Assembly: GCA_036426205.1 (NCBI GenBank)
Contig: CM071568.1
Location: 38,224,417-38,288,416, forward strand
Direction: 5' to 3'
Source: Ascaphus truei
Taxonomy: Eukaryota > Chordata > Amphibia > Anura > Ascaphidae
DNA: 64,000 bases
The notes below the pieces were generated by a model, which ran no database searches, was not told where the DNA came from, and worked only from the letters and a program-made list of their open reading frames with translations. Shown here piece after piece: positions 45,909 to 57,244 of the stretch. Both the position numbers and the translations under genes were made by a program. Position 1 is the first letter of the stretch; the number at the start of each line of letters is the position of its first letter.

Positions 45909-46816
45909 TGTAGCCATGTGTAAGATTGGTGTACATATCTCATTCTCATGCTGGCAGTAAACCTGGTAAGTATGCAGGATTGCCAGCAACAATCAATGGA
46001 GGTTTGCCCTCAAACCCTGGTGAGGTGTCATATGTCCCCAAAGGAAGTGACAACATGCATTGTGCCCACACTTAGTGGTACAGAGCAGGTTTGTTCTCTG
46101 GGGGGTGATATAAGACACAGCACTGCCTAAAGTTAGAGGTTCAGTTTCCTGTTGTTGTGCTGCTCTGTTCACTGAGAGGTACGTGAAGGTCTGCAACAAT
46201 GTTGCAGTGTCTCCTGCTAGCTGTGAGTCAGTGAGCATACGCAGCAGATTGAGCAGAGTTAGAGGAGCTGACAGACAGAGCAGCTCAAGAGAGGAGCTGA
46301 GAGAGACAAAGCAGCTCAGGAGAGGAGATTACAGCAGCCAGAGAAGCTGGGGAATCTCTTTGAGAGTAAAGGTGGAAAGCAGCTCTATTAGGGAAAAGGG
46401 ACCTTCCTAATGGAGTGCTGCAAAGAGATGAGCGGCTGAGCTGTTATCTGTGAGGGGCAGCTTGCCCATACCATGCAAATAGAGATGCCCTTGTTAAAGA
46501 TACCTCCACTGGGTGAGTGTGAAGTTACTCAGCAGTGGATGGTACCACCAAGAATGAGTTCCTCGCCAGGACCATCTCCCTGCGTAAGCACAGATCCTGA
46601 TGAGGTGGAGGCGCTGCACATGAAGTAAGTTGGACTCGCACCCACTACCTCAGCTACCTGTCCTGATGACATCCCCTAATACCATCAAGCGGGAGACTCA
46701 GGAGTCCTGTTGCTTGCAGGTGCACCACCACACACGACCTTGTAATGGGGACCGGTTAGACCACACGGGCCAATGTGAGATTGGGTGGGTCAGACAAGGG
46801 GGGTCCAGCCGTTACA
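45909..46816 (+). mobile_element. LTR of the main family, plus orientation, with PBS
   Basis: TGTAGCCATGTG...CAGCCGTTACA followed by TTTGGAGACGCTGCTGAC (primer-binding region). Its 3' part is the complement of the main element's LTR start (CAATGTGAGATTGGGTGGGT). It has only a short stretch of interior after it. No second LTR is found in the window. Confidence 0.7.
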
Positions 46817-46834
46817 TTTGGAGACGCTGCTGAC

Positions 46835-47459
46835 ATTCACTCTTCACACATTGGGATACCTTTTACACAGCTCAGCAATTCTTTTTTTTTTTTTTTTTGT
46901 GGGCAATTTTACCCTCAGCACTTGTTTACTGAAAATTCCCCTGCTTCAGCACAGTCTTGCATCAATTTTCAAATTTTTCTGCATATAAACCATTCACAAC
47001 TGGTAGTCTATGCGGTGTGGCAGCCTTTACTTGCAGAATCAGTACTGCTCGTGGGTCACCATCTATATTCACTGCTTCAGCTAAACATTTGAAAAAAACA
47101 AACGCCTATCCCTTTAAGGGCTAACACACTTCTTGAACCCTGACCATGGCTGAAAGGCAAACCCCCTATTTCAATGACCATATTACACTTTATTGTGATA
47201 GGCAAATAAGGTTTACCTGCTTCAGCTGTCTCTCTCTCCTCTTGGGATTGGGGAAAAGAGTCCATCTGTGGTTTTGTAAGTTTCAGTGCAGGTTAGATTT
47301 CCTGCCTGTGTGTGTATCACTTTAATTCTGGTCTCTGCTGCATGAGATTTTTTGTTTATGTTGCTCAAACTGTTTGTAGACAAAAAAGCACAAAAAAAAT
47401 TCACAGCCAACTCCGGTCCCTTCTAACTTCAAAGACCACCTCTCGTCCCACTTCGGACA
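46835..47459. other. Unrecognised, possibly LTR-element interior
   Basis: A T-run at 46880-46898. No RT or gag motif. Confidence 0.35.
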
Positions 47460-48640
47460 CCATATTATTTATTTATTTATAAAATATTTTACCAGGAAGT
47501 AATACATTGAGAGTTACCTCTCGTTTTCAAGTATGTTCTGGGCACAGAGAAAAACAAATAATACATGGTTACAAGTACAGTTACATAAATGAACAAGGTA
47601 TACATTATATACAAGACATTGCATGCACAGTTAAAGAAAATATATATTATGACCGTATGAAACAGTTACAGACCAGGTTAAAATGTGAGACAGCCTTAGA
47701 TTTGAAAGAACTTAAACTGGTGGTGGATGTGAGGGTCTCTGGTAGGTTGTTCCAGTTTTGGGGTGCACGGAAGGAGACGGAGGAACGTCCAGATACTTTG
47801 TTGAGCCTTGGGACCATGAATAGTCTTTTGGAGTCTGATCTCAGGTGATAGGTGCTGCATGTGGTAGGGGTGAGGAGCTTGTTCAGGTAGCTGGGTAGCT
47901 TGCCCAGAAAGTATTTGAGGGTGAGACAGGAAAGGTGAACTTTGCGCCTAGACTCTAGTGATGACCAATCTAGTTCTTTGAGCATTTCGCAGTGATGTGT
48001 GTTGTAGTTGCATTGGAGAAGAAAACGACAAATTGAATTGTAGAGGGTGTCAAGTTTGCTAAGGTGGGTTTGAGGTGCCGAGCCATATACTATGTCTCCA
48101 TAGTCAATAATTGGCATTAGCATCTGCTGTGCAATACGCTTTCTGACCAGGAGACTTAGGGAGGATTTGTTCCTGTAAAGTACCCCTAGTTTGGCATAGG
48201 TCTTGGTTGTCAGGGTATCAATGTGCATCCCGAATGTTAAGTGGGAGTCAAACCATAAGCCCAGGTATTTAAAACTAGTGACAGGTGTTAGGGTGGTGTT
48301 AGCGTTGGTTCTAATCAGGAGCTCAGTCACTGGAAGCTTTAAAAATTTAGTCTTGGTCCCAAATACCATTGTTACAGTCTTGTCAGTGTTTAAAAACAGT
48401 TTGTTTTGGGAAATCCAGTTTTCGAGTCTCAAAAAGTCAGACTGAAGTATGTGTTGAAGGTCAAAGAGGCTATGGCTGTGTGCATATAGGATTGTGTCAT
48501 CTGCATACATGTGTATTGAGGCTTCCTTACAAGCTGTGGGAAGATCATTAATGAACACTGAGAAGAGTAGGGGCCCCAGAACAGAGCCTTACAGGACACC
48601 ACAGGTGATATCCAGGGTGTTGGAGTTAGAGCCTGAGATG
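47460..48640 (-). mobile_element. Rex1/CR1-like LINE, 5'-truncated
   Basis: The minus strand carries the second half of an RT ORF, then a 3' UTR ending in TTATAAATAAATAAATAA-type repeats (47463-47482 on the plus strand), as in self-primed CR1/Rex lineages. The 5' end is cut at about 48640 within the RT domain. Confidence 0.75.
47647..48558 (-). pseudogene. Non-LTR reverse transcriptase fragment
   Basis: 303 open codons beginning MFINDLPTACKEASIHMYAD. The catalytic YADD is intact (residues 18-21), followed by FKYLGLWFDSHLTF and ending SFRAPQNWNNLPETLTSTTS then LSSFKSKAVSHF, the usual C-terminus of this clade. Upstream the frame continues to SNTLDITCGV, then a TAA where the conserved PQG should be, then GSVLGPLLFS. 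The ATG is therefore internal and the gene is a fragment. It is better preserved than the other LINEs here. Confidence 0.8.
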
Positions 48641-48662
48641 GACACATGTTGAGATGGACATA

Positions 48663-49274
48663 TGTAGGCGGACGCTCACAGAGGTATGCAAGGGACATTG
48701 GTTATGGTGAAATTAAATAAGGCTTTTATTGCGCCTGTTTCCTTAACATCAGGAAACCATCCAAACAAGGGGTAAACAAAGCATCTATTCACTTGGGAGT
48801 ATTTCTAGTGAAACACAATGCAATCCACAACTCCCTTTAGATAAGCATGTCTCCCAGCCCCAAACATATAGCATGAAATGAACAGATATAAAAAGTCTTA
48901 TAAATGAAAGTCTTATCTGTTAGCTGGGCTGCTGTAGGGGAAGCTTCTCTGCTCTCTTGGAACCGCACCCTTGTTTACACAGGAAATGTCAGGCTCCAGG
49001 TTAGAATCTTGTCCCCTTTGTCTTGTGGTCAGCTTGTCACTCAAGATAACTGTCCTTCCTTGGTTCAGCCCAGTTGTGGACTAAGGAATCTCTGCTCTGT
49101 CTCCAAGTTCAGCCCAGGTGTGAGCTAAGGAGTCTCACTTCCTGTCTCAAAAGACAGGCTTTTCTAAGCAATCTAATCAGGCAGGTGGTGTTTGTTAAGT
49201 GACTACCAGCAGTTAACCACCACACTGCTGGATTAGAGGCAAATTACCTGAACAGGGATAAATCCCCTGTTACA
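48663..49274 (-). mobile_element. Solo LTR
   Basis: Ends TGTAGGCGGACG and CCCCTGTTACA. Contains an inverted AATAAA (GCTTTTATTG, 48722), consistent with minus orientation. A matching target duplication is not obvious. Confidence 0.5.
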
Positions 49275-50162
49275 GTCTTCTGTACAGTACCAGTACATAC
49301 TGTACAGTACAGTATGCATCTTCTATTTTTTTTAATACTCTTGTGATGTGCAGTACTGAGCATGCCTACAGTATACAGTACAGTATGCCTGGACAGTAGT
49401 GTACATTCTAGAAACACTGTATTTTGTTACAGTATCAAAGGAGCCAATGGAACAATTTAAAACAAATCAACAAGTTCTTTTATTGGTGGAGTAAGTACAA
49501 AAACATTTATTTACAAATACTGTACAATGTAAAAACATTTTAAGTGCACAACAATTCAAAACATCAACAGGTGTATGGTTTACTGCTAGTGAAAACATTT
49601 ATTTACAGAAAGTAAAAACATTTACAGTCAGTCAGTATGGTTTACAGTCACATGTTATAAAAAAAAAATCTTTATTCATTAAATATACAAATCGCAACAT
49701 CTCCTTTATTAGGTCTTGTGTACAGTAAATACAAACATTTTTTTATTAATACAAGTTAAAACACACAACATCTCCTTTATTTAAGTACTGCAGGTCAAAA
49801 CATGTACAGTACAGTTCAGCACAACAGTATGGTCTTATCTGTGATTAAAAAAAAATCTTTATTCATAAAATATACAAAACGCAACATCTCCTTTATTAAA
49901 GAACGGCAAGTCAAAACATTTACAGTGGGATGGTGTACAGAACAGTCAGTCAGGCCTGCACCACTACAGTCCTCGAGGGATGCAAACAGGCCCGGTTTTC
50001 AGGACAACCTTGAAAACCGGGCCTGTTTGCGGCCCTCGGGGACTGGAACAAAACATTTACCAAAGATTTACAACAGTTGAACACTCACTCAAATGCGTAC
50101 CTCACCACATTGTCCTTCCATGGCCGATGCCTTGCATGGCGCAAAATGCCATTAATGCAGTC
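49275..50162 (-). other. 3' flank of the BEN-like ORF with tandem repeats
   Basis: Two or three diverged copies of a block with ACAACATCTCCTTTATT and AAAAATCTTTATTCAT at 49560-49930. On the minus strand these give AATAAA signals (for example near 49888) that could end the BEN-like transcript. TACAGTA motifs are dense. Confidence 0.5.
49968..50044. repeat. Near-perfect 77 nt hairpin
   Basis: AGTCCTCGAGGG...GCAAACAGGCCCGGTTTTCA pairs with TGAAAACCGGGCCTGTTTGC...CCCTCGGGGACT. Confidence 0.9.
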
Positions 50163-51425
50163 TCAAACGCCTTTCATTACAGGATCTGTAATTGACAAAA
50201 AGCGCTGCAATTCATCCAGAATGGTCTTTCTTAAATTGTCAGGAAGCGCCTTTTTTAGGCGATTTCCTTCGTAGTTCACTTTGAAGGCCCAGTCGCAGTA
50301 CAACAAGTAGGACACATGGTGCTTAAAAATAAACACGGCATACTTGTGGGGTGCACCAGCACTCATCACCCTATACTTCTCCCTGAGTGCCGGTGGCATA
50401 TCGTGCAGGATGATGTCGGGCACCGTATCGATGCCAGCGAATGTAGGTCTTCTGTGAGCGGGTGTGCTTGTGGCGGCGGGCAAGGGTAGGTTGTCTGGGA
50501 GGAAGCTTTCCTCCTTTCTTGGTCGCCGTGTTGTCTCCTGGCGTGGTATTGATGGGGTTGTCATGTCCTCCTCAACGGCATACATGTACACAAAATCTTC
50601 TGGTGGAGGGGGTGCGCGTGGTGATGGAAGGTGGTCGATGCTCCCATTCATCACATCTATGCCACCCTCCTGCTCCGGCGTCAGGGAAACAGGGGCATGA
50701 ACACCGAGCAAATTATGTATCCCCGCTATGTCAGCCTCTATCTTCTCCATCCATCGAGCCATCCGTTGATCCATATTTAGCATCCGTTGCTCCATATTTA
50801 GCATGGTCTCCAGAAGCAGATCTATCTTTGCCAGCACAATAGAGTTCCCGGGGATATCCACACTTATCCCATTCAACATCCGGTCTAACGAGCTGCTTCT
50901 TGTGCATGGCATGCTGTGGACATTTGGGTGGATGGGTGCTACGGAGGATGAGATGGGGGTTCCATGGAGAGAAGCGGCAGCATCGTCGAAGAAGGGTGGA
51001 AGAGGTGACCTGTGGATATCCGGTAGAGGAGAAGCGGCAGCGTCGTCAAAGAGGGATGGAGAAAGTGACCTCTGGATTTCCGGGCGAGAAGCGGCAGAGT
51101 TGTCTAAGCGCAAAGGAGAAAGTGACCCGTGGATTTCAGAGGCACCAGTGGCAGCGTCGTCGAATAGAACTGGCGAAGATGGCCAGTGGGTTTCCGGGAG
51201 GGTGGCGGCAGCGTCAAGGACGAGTAGTGGAGAAGACGGGCTGAAGATTTCCGGGACAGCGTTTTGCGTGGAGTGTACATCACCATATTTCTTCTTGACA
51301 TAATAAGGCTGACGTCTATTAAAACCATTAGCCTTTGGGGTCAGCAGAAGGTTTTCTTTATTGGCCTTAGCCTGTCGCTTTTGCCTTGGCATGGAAACGG
51401 CTGCCGCCTTTCGCTTTTTCTGCAT
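50163..51425 (-). CDS. BEN-like domain protein with tandem repeats and coiled coil
   Basis: An intact 420-codon frame. The basic N-terminus (MQKKRK; PRQKRQAKANK) looks like a nuclear signal. Residues about 65-165 hold four to five diverged 22-25 residue repeats (LFDDAA, then EIHRSLSP). Residues about 200-245 form a Met/Leu-rich coiled coil (ETMLNMEQRMLNMDQRMARW). After a Pro-rich linker, the last 85 residues (KYAVFIFKHHVSYLLY, NYEGNRLKKALPDNLRKTIL) resemble a BEN DNA-binding domain (G..K.ALP..LR..I). It lies head to head with the transposase gene. I infer a DNA-binding accessory protein of the same element or a co-opted host protein. The BEN label is from memory of the pattern. Confidence 0.6.
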   Translation of the reverse strand: MQKKRKAAAVSMPRQKRQAKANKENLLLTPKANGFNRRQPYYVKKKYGDVHSTQNAVPEIFSPSSPLLVLDAAATLPETHWPSSPVLFDDAATGASEIHGSLSPLRLDNSAASRPEIQRSLSPSLFDDAAASPLPDIHRSPLPPFFDDAAASLHGTPISSSVAPIHPNVHSMPCTRSSSLDRMLNGISVDIPGNSIVLAKIDLLLETMLNMEQRMLNMDQRMARWMEKIEADIAGIHNLLGVHAPVSLTPEQEGGIDVMNGSIDHLPSPRAPPPPEDFVYMYAVEEDMTTPSIPRQETTRRPRKEESFLPDNLPLPAATSTPAHRRPTFAGIDTVPDIILHDMPPALREKYRVMSAGAPHKYAVFIFKHHVSYLLYCDWAFKVNYEGNRLKKALPDNLRKTILDELQRFLSITDPVMKGV

Positions 51426-51734
51426 GACAGCACGGCAGAGGTGAGTGGGTTCCTGCGTCCATAGAATCGGGGTTGATTCATGGAAGCAGATGGCACAATG
51501 CAGTATCTGGACAAGGGAAAGTTCAGATAAAGATCATCGAGTGGTGGGCTATGCAAAGTATGTAACCTTTTATGCATGGCGACGAGGTACAGGTGTTGAA
51601 AGTGGGCGTAGTCTAATGTGAGTCATTACCGTATAAATACACCATCTATTTTGTGGATTCACTGCACATTGAATACACATTGACTAAACATCGAATATAC
51701 ATTCTTGTGTTTGTATTTCTTTCTATTCGCAGCA
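51426..51734. promoter_or_regulatory. Divergent promoter region
   Basis: The 309 bp between the two ATGs contains TATAAAT at 51632-51638 on the plus strand (about 100 bp before the transposase ATG). On the minus strand CATAAAAG (51567-51574) lies about 140 bp before the BEN-like ATG. Confidence 0.45.
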
Positions 51735-54113
51735 ATGCCTGTTAAAAAGATTTCCAAGTAGCTCAGCATGCGAATTAAGCAGCTGTACACGAGCGGACAC
51801 CGAATTGCTGCTATCCAAAGCTGGTTAGCTACTTCTGGCATCGTTGTGCCAGTAACCACCGTGAGCTATCATGCACACGGAAAAACCAGAGAACGCAAAA
51901 GGGCACGAAGGGTAACTAACGCGTATATATATATTTATATAACTTAATTTTTTTTTTATATAAAAAATATTGCACTGTAGATCTACTAGTGTACTGTAAT
52001 AGTGTACTGTACTATATTGTGTACTGTAGATCTACTGTATCTAATTTTATAGTTATTTCGGTATATTTATATTACAACAGTATATATATTTTTTATATTG
52101 CTGCATATTAATAGAACTATATATTGTGTACTGTAGATCTACTGTATCTAATATTTTAGTTATTTCGGTATATTTATATTACAACAGTATATATATTTTT
52201 TATATTGCTGCATATTAATAGAAAATATATTGTGTACTGTATCTAATATTTTAGTTATTTCGGTATATTTATATTACAACAGTATATATTTTTTTTATAT
52301 TGCTGCATATTAATAGAACAATATATTGTGTACTGTAGATCTACTGTATCTATTAATTTAGTTATTTCGGTATATCTATATTAGAACAGTATACAGTATA
52401 TATTTTTTATATTGCTGCATATTTATAGAACAATGGGCCTCATGCAGAGAGCAGCGAATTTAAAAATTGGAGAGTTTAATAAAAAGTAGCTTTTTTGGAG
52501 AGTTTTATTCTCCATATGCAGAAATGTGCGAATTCTGCAATGTTTGGCATTAATGCGTGTGGCGAGTTAGAATTGGAGAGATGCGCGCTGCAGAAATGTG
52601 TTAAAAAAAATCGTGCATTTTTTTTCCCTTTTCTATAGGCGGCGAGCTCCATGTAATTGCCAACTTTTCTTGGCGAGGCAAATAGTAGCAAATCGCGCCA
52701 TTTTCTTGGCGCGAACAGCCGCTAGATGGCGTTCGCGGCTCTCTGCATTAGGATATTTTTAAAACTGGCGAGATGTAGGTTCTCGCCAGCCCCGCGGCGA
52801 GATTTTGAAAACGAAAAAAAAAAATTGCGCGTTTTCCGTTACTCGCCATTTTCGGCAGTTTTCTGCGCGACTTTCCACAAAAAATGGCGAGTTTTGAAAT
52901 AGCGCTGCTCTCTGCATGAGGCCCAATATCTCATTGTATACTATTTTTACACCAAATGATGTGCTGTGCTTGTGGCCTACTGCACTGTTACTTACCGGAT
53001 TGTTTTTCTTTACATTGTAGGGAGACAACTCTTCTGGTCGACAAAATAAGTGAGGAGAATGATGAGAAGAGTGCATTAAGGGTCAAATACATTCTGCAGG
53101 AAAATCACAATCTCACTGTATCCGAGACCAGCATAAAGAAGATGAGATGCAGAATTGGATGGAAATATGGACGTGTGAGGTTAGTACTGGACAGTACAGG
53201 AGGTAAAAATGTTGTTTAAGAAACTGTACTGTATCGCTAAAATTATTGATTCCTTGTCATTACAGAGCGTACCCCATGATAAGGGACGTAAACAAAATCA
53301 AAAGAGTGGTCCAGGCCCAGGCATGGATCGACAGTGGGGAAACTTTCCAGGATTGCATCTTCACTGACGAGTCTACTGTATCGCTGGAGAGATTTGCCAC
53401 CTTTGCATTCCTCAAAAAAGGTCTCATATCTATGAAGCCGCGGCCTAAACACCCCGTGAAGATGCATGTTTGGGGTGCCATCTCTAGGCGTGGACCAGGA
53501 TGCATTGTCATCTTTGAAGGTAAAATATATCAAATATAATGTAGCCTTATGCACTGTACTGTACTAGTGTAGTCTTATGCACTGTACTGTACTATTGTGC
53601 AGTTTTTTGAGCACTTTTCTTTTCTTCTTATAGGAATCATGAATAAAGCTTTCTTCCAAGACAAAATTGTGCCTGAGATAGTGGAATACATCACACGCGA
53701 GTTCCCGGATGGTCGCCGTTTCTACCAGGACAACGATCCGAAGCACACCGTGTCAACAGCGCATATCCTTGAGCGCGGTATCAACTGGGTGAAGATGCCA
53801 GCGGAGTAAGTGCGGTAACTGTGTATCATTTTTTTCCCACTGTTTTTACTGTCTACTGTATCTCTTAAACTAATTGTCCTTTTTTTCCAATGACAGATCA
53901 CCAGACTTCAATCCGATCGAAATGGGCTGGCATCAGCTGAAGGACCATATCCAGAAAGTGGTGAAACCCTTCAAAAAGGATGAGTTGGCGAAAGGCATAC
54001 TGAGTTTTTGGAACGATGTACTCACCGTGGAACGCTGCAATAAATATATTGACCATATTGCGACTGTGTTGCCCATTGTGATCGCGCGTAATGGGCAAGC
54101 ATCAGGAATGTAG
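51735..54113 (+). CDS. Spliced Tc1/mariner-type transposase, five exons
   Basis: Exons 51735-51911, 53025-53179, 53266-53519, 53634-53805 and 53897-54113. Every intron is GT-AG and phases match (0, 2, 1, 2). Exon 1 encodes a helix-turn-helix-like start (QLYTSGHRIAAIQSWL). Codon 9 is TAG, so the usable ATG is probably 51768, giving 313 residues. Exon 3 has FTDEST (first Asp), exon 4 has FYQDNDPKHT (second Asp), exon 5 has SPDFNPIEMGWHQLK (Glu). I count 32 residues between the second Asp and the Glu; 34 is usual for Tc1. The DDE triad that cuts and joins DNA is present. Introns within such a transposase are unusual. Intron 1 holds a tandem array and a family D MITE. Confidence 0.8.
51960..52431. 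repeat. Tandem array, about 95 bp units, in intron 1
   Basis: Four to five units of GTACTGTAGATCTACTGTAT, TAGTTATTTCGGTATATTTA and TATTGCTGCATATTAATAGA. Confidence 0.9.
52435..52924. mobile_element. Foldback MITE, family D copy 2, in intron 1
   Basis: 490 bp with ends GGGCCTCATGCAGAGAGCAG and its complement, flanked by AAT (52432-52434, 52925-52927). It is inserted into the last unit of the tandem array; neighbouring units (AGAACAATATATTG) show the empty site. Opposite orientation to 23514-24002. Confidence 0.85.
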
Positions 54114-54739
54114 TACTGTGCTGTAGTATTGTAAGTACAGTATGATACAGGTAAGTATGGCACAGATTTTTTCTTTCCTAATAGTCAGAGTATACAGTAG
54201 TTCCAGTATATACTAGTTTGACAGTACTAACTGCCTACTGTAGTCCAATGTGGAGTAGCTATACAGTACACAATGCCATAATACAGTATGCACCTAATTG
54301 CTCAATTTTTTTCTTTCCAGAGAAAGCAGCACCAGCCACCTAGTACTACACATCACACAATGCCATAATACAGTACGCACATAACTGCACTAATTTTTTG
54401 TTTTCTTGTCTTTTCAGGAAAAAAGGATGGACTGGGGGAGAGGGGGTGTGTTGTGTACAGTCTAATCTGTTTGTACAGTCAAGTGTACAGTATATAAACA
54501 GCAGTAATGATGTAGACAAAACCTCTCCTCTCTCAATGAACTACTGTACTGTACACAGAATGAGGAAGAAGATAAAGACGGAAAAAATTATATTACTATA
54601 TATATAATATAAATTATATATTATTAAATAATATTATTATAAATGTGCATTATTCATGTTTATCCATGTTTTATAAATGTTTTATAAATGTTTATCCAAT
54701 TTCAATCTGCCAGAAGAACTGAATAAAGACTGCATTATG
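54114..54739. other. 3' flank of the transposase gene
   Basis: Repeats CACAATGCCATAATACAGTA twice (54269, 54356). AATAAAG at 54721 could be a poly(A) signal. No clear terminal inverted repeat. Confidence 0.45.
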
Positions 54740-56600
54740 TATTATTCATCATTATTTTTATATTTTATATTTATATTTTATATTTTATATTTTTTTGGTT
54801 CCTGATAAAATAAAAGTTAAATATTTATTTACATTCCTGCTAATAATAATCATTGACAACCCCTTACACCCACAGTACACAAAAGAAAAAGAATGAATGA
54901 CAAAACAACATCAATCAGTTAATGTTTTTTTTAACTCTCAATTCTCACAATGCTGTGCAAATCAGATTTACATTTCAAATTCGAGAAGGGATTTTCCAAA
55001 GCGTTACCGTAAACAAACCCTCAAAGGGTTGGGGGAGGGGGGGTTGGGTGAGTCATGTGCAGTAATCAGCTAGCTCCCATCCCAAAGAGGATTACACGCA
55101 GGCGCAGTGAGGTGATTTACGCTCGGTTAGGGACGGATTAAAAACACAATGACTAGCTTCAGAAAATTAATGACTTTGTGGAGGGGGGGGGGTTGGGTGA
55201 GTCATGCGCAGTAATCAGCTAGCTCCCATCTCAAAGAGGATTACACACAGGCGCAAAGAGGTGATTGACGCTCGGTTAAGGACAGATTAAAAAAACAAAG
55301 ACTAGCTTCAGAAAATTAATGACTCTCTGGAGTTGTCTGTCGATAAGAGTTTCAAAACATTGAGCGAGACTTGTGTGTATGCGTGGGGGGGGGGGGCTGC
55401 ATGAAGGATTAGCTGTGCAGCAGTTCAAAGAAATTACATAATTTCAAGAGGCAGTTCATCATAATAATTTGATCCCTACACCCCCAAATACAGTACATAA
55501 AAAGCACACAAATCAACATGTTCAGTCAAACGCACAGGGTCACAGTCAAAATCTACAGCACAGATTGAATATCATAATATCAAGATTGTTTTTGCAGGCT
55601 TGTGGAGAAAATAACAATAAAAAAATTAGAATAAAAAAAAAAATTTTGGTCACTCACTCAAGCAAGCAGTGGTGGGTGAAGTTAAAGGGTGGGTGAAGTT
55701 AAAGGCGCATGCGCAATAATCAACTAGCTCCCATCCCAAAGAGGATTACACACAGGCGCATAGAGAGGTGATGCTCTGCTAGGGACTGATTAAAAACCCA
55801 ATGGCAAGCGTTTTGAATTTATTTTTTTTGTTCCTGGTAAAATAAATATTTATTTACATTCCTGCTAATCATAATCATTGACAACCCCCCCCCCCACACC
55901 TACAGTACACCAAAGAAAAACAATGAATGACAAAACAACATGAATCAGTTAATTTTTTAACTCTCAATTCTCACAATGCTGTGCAAATCAGATTTACATA
56001 TCAAATTTGAGAAGGGATTTTCCAAAGCGTTACCGTAAACAAAGCCTCAAAGGGATGTGGGGGGGGGGGGGCTTGGTGAGTCATGAGCAGTAATCAGATA
56101 GCTCCCATCTCAAAGAGGATTACACGCAGGCGCAGTGAGGTGACTGACGCTCGGCTATGGACGGATTAAGAACACAATGTCAAGCTTCAGAAAATTAATG
56201 ACTCTGTGGAGTTTCAAATCCTTGAGCGAGCCTTGTGTGTGTTCGTGGGGGAGGGGGCTACAGGGTACAGCTGCATGAAGTTCAAAGATAATGACATACT
56301 TTATTTTCAAAAGGCAGTTCATCATAATTATATGATCCCTACACCCCCAAAAACAGTACGTAAAAAGCACACAAATCAACCATGTGCAGTCAAATGCACA
56401 GGGTCGCAGTAAAAAGCTACAGCACAGATTGAATATCGTAATACAGTATCAATATGGTTTTTGCAGGCTTGTGGAGAAAAAAAAATTAGAATAAAAAAAA
56501 GTTTTTTTTTTTGGTCACTCACTCAAGCAAGCAGTGGTGGGCGAAGTTACAAGCGCATGGCAGTAATCACCTGCTGTCAAGCAGGAATGTGATTGAAACC
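54740..56600. repeat. Nested tandem duplication
   Basis: 54785-55720 and 55829-56580 are diverged copies (GTTCCTG.TAAAATAAA, CAAAACAACAT.AATCAGTTA, GCACACAAATCAACATG). Inside copy 1, a 145 bp sub-block (AATCAGCTAGCTCCCATC, CAAAGAGGATTACAC.CAGGCGCA) occurs at about 55065 and 55212, and again near 55720 and 56090. Confidence 0.85.
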
Positions 56601-57120
56601 AGACACACGTTCAAAGGAATGGTGTGGGAGAGATGTACTGCATTGCACAGAAGATAAGAAGTTGAAATACCCTGCAGTGCAGTTAATTATCCTGAGCGAG
56701 GGGAGAGCGCTGTATATGCCGAAATGTGACACTGTTACAGTACTGTACACGCCTATGCGTTTCAACAATTTTCAAATGAGACATACTGTACAGCAGCACA
56801 GCACTGCAAATGCATGTATACTTTAAATATGCAAATTTACAATTACTGCGCGCGCACACACAGACTGTGTACTGACGTAGGTTGAACCGCGAAGGTATTA
56901 GACTTCCAAGACAACAGCTCGCAAACGCCCCCCTGAGTTTTTACACGGCATTGCAGTATTGCAGACAACGAAAATAAAATGCTAATATCACAAGCGCTAA
57001 AATAACGCAATTCACTCCGGACAAAAAAACGCATCTGACCGAGATTATCTGAGAGCCGCGAATCTAGCCGATTTAGACTCAGGGCGGCCGCCACTGTACA
57101 TTTAAAATAATTGTGCATAT
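56601..57120. other. Unrecognised; ends in a transposon-terminus-like sequence
   Basis: The right edge reads, on the minus strand, TACAGTGGCGGCCGCCCTGA, beginning at about 57098. This resembles a mariner-type end with TA. No matching left terminus is found. Confidence 0.35.
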
Positions 57121-57244
57121 GTTTTGGTTTGTTACTCTTTCATAAACTAAGTGTTTATTTAGCAATGTTTGTATGGTTTTCCTTCTGTTTTGCGCATTTT
57201 TTATTAATAATTTGTTATTAATACTTTTTATACTGTAGTTTCTT

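Noticed and set aside
50803..51303. 166-codon plus-strand frame opposite the BEN-like ORF
   Set aside because: The repeats open several frames. Only the minus-strand frame continues into the conserved C-terminus.
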